Positions 19,973 through 29,799 of a DNA stretch of 64,000 nt are shown piece after piece. How positions within the stretch are numbered: position 1 is the stretch's first letter; the number at the start of each line of letters is the position of its first letter. The notes beneath the pieces are model-generated. The model searched no databases. It was not told where the DNA came from and saw only the letters and a list, made by a program, of their open reading frames with translations. A program made the translations under genes and the position numbers. The stretch is from Alphaproteobacteria bacterium. Its GTDB lineage: Bacteria; Pseudomonadota; Alphaproteobacteria; Rhizobiales; Devosiaceae. The stretch is from the NCBI GenBank assembly GCA_018828145.1, contig JAHJWO010000017.1:1-64000 (forward strand), read 5' to 3'.

Positions 19973-21637
19973 TTAACCGTGCTTGCGCAGAAAAGCCGGG
20001 ATTTCCAGACTGTCCTTTTGCGGCGCCGGTGCGGGCTGGCGACCATGCGGATCGAGCGTGCCACGAGCCCCCTCGATGGGCGGCGCGACGCGCGAAGTCC
20101 TTGCGCCACCGGCCTCTATGGCGCTGCGGGCAGCGGCATCATCGGCGGCGGAATAGGCGGTTTCGTCTTTGACCGGCGCAGCCGGCTGACCCAGATTGAG
20201 GCCGACATTGGAAGCAAGCTTCTTGAACAGGGCACGCGCATTGCGCGGCTCCGGATCATGACGTTCCTGCGGCTCCTGTGACCGCCTCGCAACAATCGGC
20301 AGCTCCTCGGTGCGCGGCATGCGGCGCTGACCCTCGGGGCGGGCGGCATGGGACGGCACGTAGACGCTGGGAATCGGCGACTCATCGACGACATGGGCGT
20401 CTTCGGCCTCCTGCACGCTTTCAGCGGCGGGAATGTAAGGCTCGACGGAAACGCCGTCATCTTCCTGATCGTGATAGGTGGAAGCGGACATGTCGAAGCT
20501 GAAGGCTTCGGCCACGGCGGCTTCGACCTGATGCTCGATGGCCTGCTGCACCGGCGCAGCGGGCGCTGCACGTTCGACCTGTGCACGGGTCGGCTCGACC
20601 GGCACGTGACGACGCACTTCCAGCGGCGTGCGCGAGGCATGCGGCTTGGCCGGTTCGAGCGCCTGCACCATGGTCGCATCGGTGCCGGTGGCAACGACGG
20701 AGACGCGGATCGTGCCGGTAAGGCTCGGATCGTAGGTCGCGCCGAGGATGATGTTGCAATCGGGATCGACTTCCTCGCGGATGCGGCTGGCCGCTTCGTC
20801 GACTTCATAAAGGGTGAGGTCCGGACCGCCGGTGATGGAGATCAGCAGGCCCCGTGCGCCATGCATCGACACATCGTCGAGCAGTGGATTGGCAATGGCG
20901 GCCTCGGCGGCGTGGCGGGCACGATCTTCGCCCGAGGCTTCGCCCGTACCCATCATCGCCTTGCCCATGCCACGCATCACGGCGCGCACGTCGGCGAAGT
21001 CGAGGTTGATCAGGCCTTCCTTGACCATCAGGTCGGTGATGCAGGCAACGCCCGAGAACAGCACCTGGTCGGCCATCGCGAAAGCGTCGGCGAAGGTGGT
21101 CTTCTCGTTGGCAACGCGGAACAGGTTCTGGTTGGGAATGACGATCAGCGTATCGACATGGCGATGCAGCTCGTCGATGCCGTCTTCGGCCAGACGCGCA
21201 CGGCGATTGCCTTCGAAATTGAACGGCTTGGTGACGACGCCAACGGTCAGGATGCCCTGCTCGCGGGCTGCGCGGGCCACGACGGGCGCTGCACCGGTGC
21301 CGGTGCCGCCGCCCATGCCGGCGGTGATGAACACCATATGGCTGCCGGAGAGGTGATCATTGATCTCGTCCCAGCTTTCCTCGGCCGCCGCACGGCCAAC
21401 TTCGGGATGAGAGCCAGCGCCGAGGCCTTCGGTAACGCCGACGCCGAGCTGGATGATGCGCTGCGCCTTGCTGAGCGCCAGAGCCTGGGCGTCGGTGTTG
21501 GCGACAACGAAGTCCACCCCATCGAGCCCGGATTCGATCATGTTGTTAACGGCGTTCCCGCCGGCGCCACCGCAACCGAAGACGGTAATGCGCGGCTTCA
21601 GTTCCTGAATGTCCGGGATGGTGAGGTTGATGGTCAT
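19973..21637 (-). CDS. ftsZ: Cell division protein FtsZ
   Basis: This tubulin-like GTPase forms the division ring. The protein has 554 residues, longer than E. coli FtsZ because of an extended disordered linker (about 330-535) as in other Hyphomicrobiales. The GTP-binding signature GGGTGTG lies at 109-115 and the T7-loop segment is [11 protein letters not shown]. The conserved C-terminal peptide [13 protein letters not shown], which binds FtsA and other partners, is intact. The start at 21637 is chosen because GAGG lies 6 nt upstream; an ATG 12 nt earlier overlaps it. Unusually, ftsZ is separated from ftsA by three opposite-strand genes. Confidence 0.97.
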   Translation of the reverse strand: MTINLTIPDIQELKPRITVFGCGGAGGNAVNNMIESGLDGVDFVVANTDAQALALSKAQRIIQLGVGVTEGLGAGSHPEVGRAAAEESWDEINDHLSGSHMVFITAGMGGGTGTGAAPVVARAAREQGILTVGVVTKPFNFEGNRRARLAEDGIDELHRHVDTLIVIPNQNLFRVANEKTTFADAFAMADQVLFSGVACITDLMVKEGLINLDFADVRAVMRGMGKAMMGTGEASGEDRARHAAEAAIANPLLDDVSMHGARGLLISITGGPDLTLYEVDEAASRIREEVDPDCNIILGATYDPSLTGTIRVSVVATGTDATMVQALEPAKPHASRTPLEVRRHVPVEPTRAQVERAAPAAPVQQAIEHQVEAAVAEAFSFDMSASTYHDQEDDGVSVEPYIPAAESVQEAEDAHVVDESPIPSVYVPSHAARPEGQRRMPRTEELPIVARRSQEPQERHDPEPRNARALFKKLASNVGLNLGQPAAPVKDETAYSAADDAAARSAIEAGGARTSRVAPPIEGARGTLDPHGRQPAPAPQKDSLEIPAFLRKHG

Positions 21638-21683
21638 AGGTGGCCTCATAGTGGCTTGGTTGGTAAAGATTTACCCTCCCAAA

Positions 21684-21771
21684 CGTTAACCGGCCCCTAA
21701 CAATTGTCCCGCCGGTGTTAACGTGATCGCAATTTGCGACACTTGCCGGTTACCCTTTGACCGCCCGTTAA
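21684..21771. promoter_or_regulatory. Putative CtrA-type sites upstream of ftsZ
   Basis: Three GTTAAC motifs occur within 90 nt upstream of ftsZ (near 21685, 21718 and 21768). The first is part of TTAA-N7-CTAAC (21686-21701), one mismatch from the CtrA consensus TTAA-N7-TTAA. CtrA control of ftsZ is known in Caulobacter; here it is an inference from motif clustering. Confidence 0.4.
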
Positions 21772-21871
21772 CCACGCTCGGGCGTTGCCGGATGCGGCAC
21801 ACCTGCTTGACAGGCTTAATATAACCAAATAGCAATATAACGCATTGGTTCTGTATAGCGGAGGAAAAATC

Positions 21872-22345
21872 GTGAACAAGATCATGCCCTGCCTGTGGTT
21901 CGACAACCGCATCGATGAGGCGATCGATTTCTACACCAGCACCTTCAAATCGGCGAAGGTCCACGACATCAAGCGCCAGACCCCGGACGGCCCGGCCTTT
22001 ACCGCGGTGATCGAACTCGAGGGCCACAAGTTCATGCTGCTCAATGGCAGCCAGGGCGGCGAGCCGACCCGCTTTCCCTTCACCGAAGCGGTGAGCTTCA
22101 TGATCGACTGCGCCGACCAGGCAGAGGTGGACTATTTCTGGAACGCCTTTGTCGGCAATGGCGGCGCGGAAAGCATGTGCGGTTGGTGCAAGGACAGGTT
22201 CGGCCTCTCCTGGCAGGTGGTGCCCAGGCAGATCTTCAGCACGGTCTTTGGCGCGGACCAGGCCGGGGCCGGCCGGGCCATGCAAGCCATGCTGGGCATG
22301 AAGAAGCTGATCGTGGCCGATCTCGAAAAGGCCTATGCGGGCTGA
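21872..22345 (+). CDS. VOC-family (PhnB-like) protein
   Basis: The product has 157 residues and resembles PhnB-like proteins, often called 3-demethylubiquinone-9 3-methyltransferase domain proteins, of the vicinal oxygen chelate fold. Visible signatures are PCLWFDNRIDEAIDFYTSTF, FTAVIELEGHKFMLLNGSQ, CGWCKDRFGLSWQVVPR and a C-terminal AMLGMKKLIVADLEKAY. The name does not imply methyltransferase activity; substrates are unknown. The start is GTG 21872, with GGAGG 7 nt upstream. A possible -35 TTGACA lies at 21807-21812, with only a weak -10 (TAGCAA) 17 nt after it. It heads a three-gene plus-strand block between ftsZ and ftsA. Confidence 0.85.
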   Translation: MNKIMPCLWFDNRIDEAIDFYTSTFKSAKVHDIKRQTPDGPAFTAVIELEGHKFMLLNGSQGGEPTRFPFTEAVSFMIDCADQAEVDYFWNAFVGNGGAESMCGWCKDRFGLSWQVVPRQIFSTVFGADQAGAGRAMQAMLGMKKLIVADLEKAYAG

Positions 22346-22403
22346 GTTGGACTGGGCACTGGCGGCGGGCTAGGCTGGCGCGCACGTCACCTGAGTCCCC
22401 GTC

Positions 22404-23039
22404 ATGCTCGAAGCATTCCTCGCCGCCTGGATCGGCGTGGCCCTCGCCCAGGCCTCGCCGGGCCCCAATATGATGGCGGTGGCCAGCGTCGCCCTCGGCC
22501 AGGGCCGCAAGCCCGCCTTGCTGCTGGTCACCGGCATCGGCACCGGCACGCTGGTCTGGGCTGCCGCGGTATCGCTGGGGCTCGGGGCGCTGTTCGCGGC
22601 CTTTCCGCTGCTCCTCACCCTGCTCAAATTCGCCGGCGGGCTCTATCTGCTGCTGATCGCCTATAGAGCGCTGCGCGCCATTCTGGCGGGCACAACCTCG
22701 ACGGTGACGGCCAGCAGGACGCCGTTGAGCGATCTCGGCGCCTGGCGGCGCGGCTTCTTCGTGGTGATGACCAATCCCAAGGCGGCGTTGATGTGGTCGG
22801 CCGTGGCGACCTTCCTGTTCGGCGCGGGCCTCGACAGCGCGCAGGTATTGGCCTTCGGACCTGTGGTCGCCATTTCGGCCATCACGATCTACGGCGCCTA
22901 CGGGCTGCTGTTTTCGACCGGCATCGCCATGCGCGCCTATACCCGCTTCTGGCGCGCCATCGAGGCCGCGTTCGGCCTCGCCTTCGGCGCGCTGGGCGCG
23001 ACGCTGCTGGTCTGGGGCATGCGCGACCTGCGGAGCTAG
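22404..23039 (+). CDS. LysE-family translocator
   Basis: This 211-residue inner-membrane exporter has about six hydrophobic segments. The LysE/RhtB N-terminal signature is visible (ALAQASPGPNMMAV), as is the internal FFVVMTNPKAALMW. Family members export amino acids or related metabolites; the substrate cannot be read from sequence. It is the middle gene of the plus-strand block, 58 nt after the VOC gene and 21 nt before the nucleotidyltransferase gene, suggesting co-transcription. Confidence 0.88.
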   Translation: MLEAFLAAWIGVALAQASPGPNMMAVASVALGQGRKPALLLVTGIGTGTLVWAAAVSLGLGALFAAFPLLLTLLKFAGGLYLLLIAYRALRAILAGTTSTVTASRTPLSDLGAWRRGFFVVMTNPKAALMWSAVATFLFGAGLDSAQVLAFGPVVAISAITIYGAYGLLFSTGIAMRAYTRFWRAIEAAFGLAFGALGATLLVWGMRDLRS

Positions 23040-23060
23040 AGGACAAATCGGGAGGGCGGA

Positions 23061-23864
23061 ATGGACCAGCATGGGCTAATCGCGGCAGTGACCGAGAAAA
23101 TGGCGAACCAGGAGGCCCTGCGCGGCCTCTTTCTCGCCGGCAGTTTCGGCCGCGGGACGGCCGACGAATGGAGCGATGTCGATCTCGTTGCACTTGCCGC
23201 ACCGGATGATCACGCCGCGCTGGCGGCCAGTTGGCGCCAGCTGCTGCATTCCATTACGCCGATCGTATTCTGGCAGGAGCTGTCGCGAGGCGGCCTGCTG
23301 ATCAATGCCGTTTCCGAGGAATGGCTACGCTGCGACCTGATCATCGTGCCGCCGACGGACTTCGGCCAACGCGCCAGGAATACGGTGAAGCCGCTCATCG
23401 ACCGCGATGGACTATACGAGGCCTTGCCCGATGCCCTGCCGCCAAGAGAGCCGAATGCGGGCACCGTGCACTATCTCATTCACGAGTTCATCCGCATGCT
23501 GGGGCTCATGCCCGTCGGCGCGGGGCGCGGCGAATATGTGACCATGGTGCTTGGCGTGGGCATGATGCGCGGGCATCTTGAAGCCCTGCTGATGCAGGAC
23601 GTGACGGCGCCAGATCCGGGCGGCATCCTGCATCAATCCACACTCCTGTCGCCCGAACAGATGGCCCTGCTGGCCTCCCTGCCCTATCCCGGACCGGAGC
23701 GGGACGCGCTGATCGAAGCCAATTTCGCCATTGCTCGCGAATTCATGCCCAGGGCGCGTGCCATGGCGGAACGACTTGGGCTCGCCTGGCCGGAAGAATT
23801 CGAGGCGGCAACTCGGCGACGGCTTGCATTGACACTGGGAGAAGCGGCCGGCCGGGCCTGGTGA
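23061..23864 (+). CDS. Nucleotidyltransferase-domain protein
   Basis: The 267-residue protein has the pol-beta-type nucleotidyltransferase signature LFLAGSFGRGTADEWSDVDL (about residues 23-42: G-S-x-G-R-G and D-x-D). The rest is helical and resembles aminoglycoside-adenylyltransferase-like proteins, but I cannot assign a substrate, and resistance should not be assumed. GGGAGG lies a few bases before the ATG. Its stop abuts the stop of the convergent ftsA gene with no spacing. Confidence 0.78.
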   Translation: MDQHGLIAAVTEKMANQEALRGLFLAGSFGRGTADEWSDVDLVALAAPDDHAALAASWRQLLHSITPIVFWQELSRGGLLINAVSEEWLRCDLIIVPPTDFGQRARNTVKPLIDRDGLYEALPDALPPREPNAGTVHYLIHEFIRMLGLMPVGAGRGEYVTMVLGVGMMRGHLEALLMQDVTAPDPGGILHQSTLLSPEQMALLASLPYPGPERDALIEANFAIAREFMPRARAMAERLGLAWPEEFEAATRRRLALTLGEAAGRAW

Positions 23865-25178
23865 CTAGAAGCTGGTCCTGAGCCAGTTCCCGACCCGGGC
23901 GAAATAGCCGTCCGTGCCGGTCAGCTTGCGGCTGCTGCGCGGCTCGGAATATTCCTGCGAACAGACCTGCGGATAGATCAGCATGCCCGCGACTGTGGCA
24001 AAGGCGGCGCCCTTGGCCATGTCGGGCAGGCCGGCAATGCCCATGGGCCGGCCGGTGCGCACATTGCGCGCCAGAGTCCGGCGAGCGACCTCGGGCAGGC
24101 CGGTCATCTCGCTGGCGCCGCCCGTCAGGACAAAGCGGCGGCCGCAGACATCCATCATGCCGGTGGCCTGCATGCGGTCGCGGATGGCGGTGAGGATTTC
24201 CTCGATGCGCGGTCGCATGATGCGGGTCAGCACCGAACGGGCCACCTGCCCCGGCGCTTCGTCATGCTGGGCGCCGACCGGATTGATGGCGATGAGGTCG
24301 CGCTCATCGGCCTGGCCGGGCAGCACCGAGCCGTAAAAGGTCTTGAGGCGCTCGGCATCGTCGACGCTGACCGACAGCTGGCGGGCAATGTCGAGGGTGA
24401 GGTGATGCCCGCCGATAGCAATGGCATCGGCATAGACCAGATGGCCGTCATTGAAGACCGAAACCGTCGTGGTCGCGCCGCCGAAGTCGATGCAGGCAAC
24501 CCCGAGCTGGGATTCATCGTCGACCAGCACCGACAGGCCCGAGGCATAGGGCGTGGCGATCAGCGCCTCGATCTGCAGGTGGCATCGGTGCAGCACCAGT
24601 TCGAGATTGCGCATGGCCAGGGTTTCCGAGCTGACCACGGCGACATCGACGCCGAGCTTGTCGCCGACCATGCCCTTGGGGTCGCGGATGCCCTTCTGGC
24701 CATCGATCGCGTAACCGATGGGTAACGCGTGGATGATGGAGCGTTCCGGACGCACCGAGCGCTCGTTGACGGCGCGCAGGACGCGATGGATATCGGCCTT
24801 CTCGACCTCCTGCCCATCGAGCGACACGGCCGCCGAGAAGGTCTCCGAGCCCAGCCGGCCGGCGGTGACATTGACGATGACGCTTTCCAGCGTCAGCCCC
24901 GCGGCCCGCTCGGCCATGCCGACCACGGAGCGGATGGCCTGCTCGGCCTTTTCGATGTCGGTGACGACGCCGCTCTTGACCCCCGAGGACGGGCCATAGC
25001 CAAAGCCGATCACTTCGGCCTGGTGCGAGCGGCCGCGCAGCGCCCTGCCCTCGGCCCGCGGCGTCAGCCGGGCGATCACGCAGCAGATCTTGGTCGAGCC
25101 GATATCGAGCACGGCCACCAGCGTGGTCTTGCCGGGCTGGACGGGGCGAAGCCGGGAGGTCATGGCATCGGTCATCAT
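23865..25178 (-). CDS. ftsA: Cell division protein FtsA
   Basis: This actin-like ATPase tethers FtsZ to the membrane. It has 437 residues. Visible ATPase segments are AVLDIGSTKICCVIAR (phosphate 1), GVACIDFGGATTTVSVFNDG (phosphate 2) and VLTGGASEMTGLPE (adenosine). The C-terminal basic amphipathic helix (FARVGNWLRTSF) is the membrane-targeting sequence. The start overlaps the ftsQ stop by 4 nt (ATGA), indicating translational coupling. In related genomes ftsZ follows directly; here it does not. Confidence 0.95.
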   Translation of the reverse strand: MMTDAMTSRLRPVQPGKTTLVAVLDIGSTKICCVIARLTPRAEGRALRGRSHQAEVIGFGYGPSSGVKSGVVTDIEKAEQAIRSVVGMAERAAGLTLESVIVNVTAGRLGSETFSAAVSLDGQEVEKADIHRVLRAVNERSVRPERSIIHALPIGYAIDGQKGIRDPKGMVGDKLGVDVAVVSSETLAMRNLELVLHRCHLQIEALIATPYASGLSVLVDDESQLGVACIDFGGATTTVSVFNDGHLVYADAIAIGGHHLTLDIARQLSVSVDDAERLKTFYGSVLPGQADERDLIAINPVGAQHDEAPGQVARSVLTRIMRPRIEEILTAIRDRMQATGMMDVCGRRFVLTGGASEMTGLPEVARRTLARNVRTGRPMGIAGLPDMAKGAAFATVAGMLIYPQVCSQEYSEPRSSRKLTGTDGYFARVGNWLRTSF

Positions 25179-26167
25179 TGCGGGGTAGTCGCTTGAAACA
25201 GGGTTGTTGAGGGGAGATTGCGGGGCGGCAGCGGATAGGGTTGGGTCGAGCGGGCGCGCTCGGCGATGGCCGCCTTGCGCTCCTCCTCGTCCTTGGCCAG
25301 TTCCTCTTCGGTCTTGGTCGGACGAACGGCAACGAGGCTGGCGACGCGCATGTCGATCACCGTCAGGTCGCGGTCCAGCAGCTGATAGTCGGCCTGGTAG
25401 CTTTCAAGGTGCCGCAGCGCCCGGGCCACGCCCAGCTCCGGCAACTGTACGCGCAGGCCCGTGTCATAGATGAGATCCCAGCGTCGGTCGGCGATGCGCG
25501 ACAGCGCCATCAAGCCATCCTTGAGGGCGGCATGCTGGTCGAGCGCGCGGATCATCACCATGGCATCGTCATTGGCGCCGTCGCCGACGACCAGCGGCAG
25601 GTCGCCATAGGCGCCACGGTCTTCGCCGATCTGCTCGCCCGACGCATCGACCACGAAGGTGATGCCGTCGACATGCCAGCGCGCCACCGGCACTTTCTCG
25701 GTGATCGAGACAATGACATCGCCCGGATAGGTCTTGCGCACGGTGGCGGCGCTGACGGCGGGCAGTTCGGCAATGCGCTGGCGGGCCGCTTCGACGTCGA
25801 AGGAGACCGTGGATGTATGGGGCTCGACGCCCAGCGCGTCAAAGATGGCCTGTTCGCTGGTGAGCGCCTGGCCGGTAATGGAGATCTCCCCGATGGCAAA
25901 GCCCGCATCGGCGAACCGGCCCTGCGCCACTTCGCCCAGCACCGTGGCACCAGCGGCAATTGGATCGCGCAGTTGATAAAGCAGACCTGCCGTCACCAGC
26001 AGCGCAGCCGCGCCGGCAGCGCGCAGCATCGCCTTGCGATGCAGCACCCAGGCACGGCCGATATTGTTGGCCAGCTTGCGCTGGCGGGAGCGGACAGGAA
26101 CAGGCAATGCGCGCGGATCAACGATCCTAGCGCCGGCGAGAAAGGTCTCGCTCTTTACCTGTTGCAA
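25175..26167 (-). CDS. ftsQ: Cell division protein FtsQ
   Basis: This bitopic divisome protein has 330 residues: a basic cytoplasmic N-terminus, one membrane segment (about 48-66), a POTRA domain ([21 protein letters not shown]) and the FtsQ/DivIB beta domain ([22 protein letters not shown]). The C-terminal tail is charged and proline-rich. FtsQ links early and late division proteins in the periplasm. The start overlaps the end of ddl by 13 nt, and its stop overlaps the ftsA start. Confidence 0.93.
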   Translation of the reverse strand: MQQVKSETFLAGARIVDPRALPVPVRSRQRKLANNIGRAWVLHRKAMLRAAGAAALLVTAGLLYQLRDPIAAGATVLGEVAQGRFADAGFAIGEISITGQALTSEQAIFDALGVEPHTSTVSFDVEAARQRIAELPAVSAATVRKTYPGDVIVSITEKVPVARWHVDGITFVVDASGEQIGEDRGAYGDLPLVVGDGANDDAMVMIRALDQHAALKDGLMALSRIADRRWDLIYDTGLRVQLPELGVARALRHLESYQADYQLLDRDLTVIDMRVASLVAVRPTKTEEELAKDEEERKAAIAERARSTQPYPLPPRNLPSTTLFQATTPQ

Positions 26168-27075
26168 CTCGCGTCCTCCACCATCCAGGCGACTAGTTCT
26201 TCGAAGGAATGCCCGGCATATAGCGCCTGTTCAGGCGCCAGAGAGGTGGGGGTCATGCCCGGCTGGGTGTTGATTTCCAGACAGACAAGCTCACCATCTT
26301 CTCCCGCCGCGTCATTGAAGCGGAAGTCGGTTCGGGTGATGCCGCGGCAGCCAAGCGCGGCATGCGCCTTCAGGCTCATCTTCTGCACTTTGTCGTAAAT
26401 TTTCGGTGAAATCTGAGCGGGGATAACATGTTGTGATCCACCGGCGCTGTATTTCGCCTCGTAATTGTAGAAGGCGAGGTCGGTGACGATCTCGGTGACC
26501 GGCAGGGCGACGTCGCCCATCACCGCGCAGGTCAGCTCGCGGCCCGGAATGTAGCGCTCGACCATCAGCTCCTCGCCGCCCTTCCAGTCTTCGCCGAGGA
26601 TTTCCTGCGGCGGATGGGACTGGTCGGCCTTGACGATCAGGATGCCGAAGCTCGACCCATCGGCAACCGGCTTGACCACATAGGGCGCCGGCATGACATG
26701 GGCCCGGCCCACTTCGGCCCTGGAGGCGATGACATGGTCGGTGACCGGCACGCCCGCGGCCTTGAGCATGATCTTGGCCTGGTGCTTGTCCATGGCCAGC
26801 GCGGACGCGAGAACGCCCGAATGGGTATAGGGAATGCGCAGGAATTCCAGCACGCCCTGGATGGTGCCATCCTCGCCGAACCGGCCATGCAGCGCATTGA
26901 ACGCCACGTCCGGCGCGACCTCGCGCAGCCGCTCGGCAATATCATAGCCGACATCGACCTCGGTCACCCGGTAGCCGGCGCGGCGCAGCGCCTCGGCGCA
27001 GCCCTGACCCGAGCTCAGCGAGACAGGGCGCTCATTGGACAGGCCACCCATCAGGACGGCGACATGCTTGGTCAT
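26155..27075 (-). CDS. ddl: D-alanine--D-alanine ligase
   Basis: This ATP-grasp enzyme makes the D-Ala-D-Ala dipeptide for peptidoglycan. It has 306 residues, with N-terminal [19 protein letters not shown], the lid region [11 protein letters not shown], and the metal-binding [17 protein letters not shown] near the C-terminus. The symbol ddlB is also used for the copy in the division cluster. Upstream, where murB normally sits, there is only a repeat, so ddl is 196 nt from murC rather than coupled to murB. Confidence 0.95.
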   Translation of the reverse strand: MTKHVAVLMGGLSNERPVSLSSGQGCAEALRRAGYRVTEVDVGYDIAERLREVAPDVAFNALHGRFGEDGTIQGVLEFLRIPYTHSGVLASALAMDKHQAKIMLKAAGVPVTDHVIASRAEVGRAHVMPAPYVVKPVADGSSFGILIVKADQSHPPQEILGEDWKGGEELMVERYIPGRELTCAVMGDVALPVTEIVTDLAFYNYEAKYSAGGSQHVIPAQISPKIYDKVQKMSLKAHAALGCRGITRTDFRFNDAAGEDGELVCLEINTQPGMTPTSLAPEQALYAGHSFEELVAWMVEDASCNR

Positions 27076-27107
27076 GGGGTGGTCCTGATGTTCTGGAAAG
27101 CAGCGAG

Positions 27108-27250
27108 CGAGAGACCCCTCATCCGCCCTTCGGGCACCTTCTCCCGCAAGGGGAGAAGGTGGGCTCCGGGGATGGGGAGGCGCTGTGCTCCCCCTCTCCC
27201 CTTGCGGGAGAGGGAGGATCGGCCACAGGCCGGGACGGGTGAGGGGTTTG
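27108..27250. repeat. Palindromic repeat occupying the usual murB position
   Basis: Two copies of the CT-rich palindrome in opposite orientation (CCTTCTCCCGCAAGGGGAGAAGG and CCCTCTCCCCTTGCGGGAGAGGG) are flanked by CCCCTCATCCGCCCTTCGGG and its near-complement. The 196-nt gap between murC and ddl contains this and no coding sequence. Confidence 0.85.
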
Positions 27251-27271
27251 GATGAGCAAACACCAGCATGC

Positions 27272-28690
27272 TCATTCCGGCTCTTTTCCGATCAGCGCGC
27301 CCAGTTCGGCAGGCAGGGCGGCGGCCCATTGGGTGATGTTGCCGGCACCCAGGCAGACGACATAGTCGCCATCCTCGGCGCGGCCGGCAAGCAGCGGGGC
27401 CAGCGCCTCGGCGCGGTCGATGATGCGCGCGTCGCGATGGCCGCGAGCGCGGATGCGGGTGACGAGCTCTTCATGGGTGACGCCGGGGATCGGCCGCTCG
27501 CCCGCGGCATAGACCGGCGCGACGATGACCGTATCGGCATCGTTGAAGCAGGCGGCAAAATCGTCGAACAGGTCGTTGAGGCGGCTATAGCGGTGCGGCT
27601 GCACCACGGCGATGACATCGCGGCGGGTCGAGGACCGCGCGGCCTTCAGCACCGCGGCAATTTCCACCGGGTGGTGGCCATAGTCGTCGATGACGGTGAT
27701 GCCGCCAACCACGCCCGTCCGGGTAAAGCGGCGCTTGACCCCGGTAAAGCCCTTGAGCCCCTTGCGGATCGCCTCGGCCGGCACATGCAGCTGGTCAGCC
27801 ACGGCAATGGCGGCCGTGGCGTTGAGCGCGTTGTGCACGCCCGGCATGGGGAGCTCGAGCCCGCTGATGCGCAACTGGGTCTGGCGGATGCGGTCGCGGA
27901 TTTCCACGGCGAAGCGGCTGACGCCGTCAATGGTTTCGAGATCGACCAGTCGCACATCGGCCTGCGGGTTCTGGCCATAGGTGATGACGCGGCGGTCCTT
28001 GATCTGGCCGACCAGCGCCTGCACTTCGGGATGATCGAGGCACATCACGGCAAAGCCGTAGAAGGGCACGTTCTCGACAAACTGGTGGAAGGCCTTCTTG
28101 ACCCCTTCGAAATCGCCATAGTGGTCGAGATGCTCGGGATCGATATTGGTGACGATGGCGACATCGGCCGGCAGCTTGATGAAGGTGCCGTCGCTCTCGT
28201 CGGCCTCCACCACCATCCACTCCCCTGCCCCCAGGCGCGCATTGGTGCCATAGGCATTGATGATACCGCCATTGATGACGGTCGGATCGAGATTGCCGGC
28301 ATCGAGCAGGGTCGCCACCAGCGTGGTCGTCGTGGTCTTGCCATGCGTGCCGCCAATGGCGATCGCGGTCTTGAAGCGCATGATCTCGGCGAGCATCTCG
28401 GCACGACGCACGATCGGCAGGGCCTTGGCACGCGCGGCGACCAGCTCGGGATTGTCCTTCTTGATGGCGGAGGAAACCACCACCACCTCGGCCTGGCCGA
28501 GATTGTCGCCGCTCTGGCCGATCTCCACCTTGATGCCCATGTCGAGCAGGCGCTGCACATTGGGATTGAGCGAGGCGTCGGAGCCCTGCACGGTATAGCC
28601 CTGGTTGTGCAGGATTTCGGCAATGCCGCTCATGCCGATGCCGCCGATGCCGATGAAGTGGACGGGCCCGATATTGCGGGGCATTTTCAT
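27272..28690 (-). CDS. murC: UDP-N-acetylmuramate--L-alanine ligase
   Basis: MurC adds the first residue of the peptidoglycan stem peptide. It has 472 residues, with Rossmann-like N-terminus [18 protein letters not shown]-loop [10 protein letters not shown] (113-122), central [11 protein letters not shown] and [12 protein letters not shown], and C-terminal [12 protein letters not shown]. The start overlaps the murG stop by 4 nt. The downstream neighbour expected in this order, murB, is absent. Confidence 0.96.
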   Translation of the reverse strand: MKMPRNIGPVHFIGIGGIGMSGIAEILHNQGYTVQGSDASLNPNVQRLLDMGIKVEIGQSGDNLGQAEVVVVSSAIKKDNPELVAARAKALPIVRRAEMLAEIMRFKTAIAIGGTHGKTTTTTLVATLLDAGNLDPTVINGGIINAYGTNARLGAGEWMVVEADESDGTFIKLPADVAIVTNIDPEHLDHYGDFEGVKKAFHQFVENVPFYGFAVMCLDHPEVQALVGQIKDRRVITYGQNPQADVRLVDLETIDGVSRFAVEIRDRIRQTQLRISGLELPMPGVHNALNATAAIAVADQLHVPAEAIRKGLKGFTGVKRRFTRTGVVGGITVIDDYGHHPVEIAAVLKAARSSTRRDVIAVVQPHRYSRLNDLFDDFAACFNDADTVIVAPVYAAGERPIPGVTHEELVTRIRARGHRDARIIDRAEALAPLLAGRAEDGDYVVCLGAGNITQWAAALPAELGALIGKEPE

Positions 28691-29799
28691 GAGCGAGTAT
28701 CCACTTCGAGGTTCTTGCCGGACAGCATTTCGGCGAGGTCAGCCAGCTTTTCCACGGCGCGCGGCTGTCCCAGCGCGCGGGCGGCAGCGGCCGCTCTGGT
28801 CAGGGTGGCGGGGTCGTCTAGCAGGTTCGTGAGGCGAGTGCCTAGCGATTGCGGCGATAGCGTGGCCTGCTCGGCCAGCCAGCCAGCACCCGCCGTATCG
28901 ACCACCATGGCATTGTTCTTCTGGTCCGCGTCCACTGCGCCGGGCAGCGGCACCAGGATGGCCGGGCGTCCCAATACGGTCAGCTCGGCAATGGTCGAGG
29001 CGCCGGAGCGGCCGATCACCAGATGGCTGCGCGACATGCGCTCGGGCAGATCGGTGAAGAAGGCCGCCAGTTCGACATTGACCTTGGCCTGCCGATAGGT
29101 TTCAGCCACCCGGTCGAGGTCTTCGGCGCGGCATTGCTGGACGATATGAAGCCGATGCCGGAGCCCTTCGGGCATGCTCGCAATGGCGGCCGGCACGATG
29201 TCCGACAGGGCCTTGGCGCCCTGGCTGCCGCCGAAGATCACCAGGCGGATCGGGCTGTCGCCGCCGAGCGCCGGATAGGGCGTACCGGCCACCGCGCGCA
29301 CCCGGTCACGCACCGGATTGCCCGTCACCAGCTTTTCAAGGCTCAACTGGTCGGCGAACTTGGTCCTGTCATAGCTCATCGCCAGGATATCGGCGAAGCG
29401 GGCCAAGGCGCGATTGGCGCGGCCCATGACCGCATTCTGCTCGTGCAGGATGCCGGGAATACCCAAGAGGCTCGCGGCGACGAAGGGCGGAAACGTTGGA
29501 TAGCCGCCAAAGCCGATGACGCAATCGGGCCTGGCCTTGCGCAGCTTGCCGAAGGCGACGGCAATGCCGCCCAGGATCCGGAAGCCGCCGGCGAGGAACT
29601 TGAACGGGTTGGTGAGCGATGGGGTGGCCGAGGGCACGATGTGGATCGCGCTGGCCGGAAAATCGGCGCCATAGCTTTCGACGCGGTGGTCGGTCATCAG
29701 CTCGACCGCGTGCCCACGCCGGATGAGCTCCTGCGCCAGCGCCATGGCCGGGAAGAGGTGTCCTCCCGTGCCGCCTGCCATCAACATGAATTTCTTCAT
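28687..29799 (-). CDS. murG: UDP-GlcNAc--MurNAc-pentapeptide-lipid GlcNAc transferase
   Basis: MurG (GT28) converts lipid I to lipid II at the inner face of the membrane. It has 370 residues, with the N-terminal glycine loop [18 protein letters not shown], second loop [12 protein letters not shown], the [13 protein letters not shown] segment, and the C-terminal nucleotide-sugar site [11 protein letters not shown] ... [16 protein letters not shown]. It overlaps both ftsW and murC by ATGA junctions. Confidence 0.95.
   Translation of the reverse strand: MKKFMLMAGGTGGHLFPAMALAQELIRRGHAVELMTDHRVESYGADFPASAIHIVPSATPSLTNPFKFLAGGFRILGGIAVAFGKLRKARPDCVIGFGGYPTFPPFVAASLLGIPGILHEQNAVMGRANRALARFADILAMSYDRTKFADQLSLEKLVTGNPVRDRVRAVAGTPYPALGGDSPIRLVIFGGSQGAKALSDIVPAAIASMPEGLRHRLHIVQQCRAEDLDRVAETYRQAKVNVELAAFFTDLPERMSRSHLVIGRSGASTIAELTVLGRPAILVPLPGAVDADQKNNAMVVDTAGAGWLAEQATLSPQSLGTRLTNLLDDPATLTRAAAAARALGQPRAVEKLADLAEMLSGKNLEVDTRS

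Noticed and set aside
21650..23864. Genomic island or transposon between ftsZ and ftsA
   Set aside because: No transposase, integrase, terminal inverted repeats or target duplication are visible, and base composition matches the surroundings.
23061..23864. Aminoglycoside resistance gene
   Set aside because: Only the general nucleotidyltransferase signature is visible. There is no mobile context and no specific resistance-family motif.
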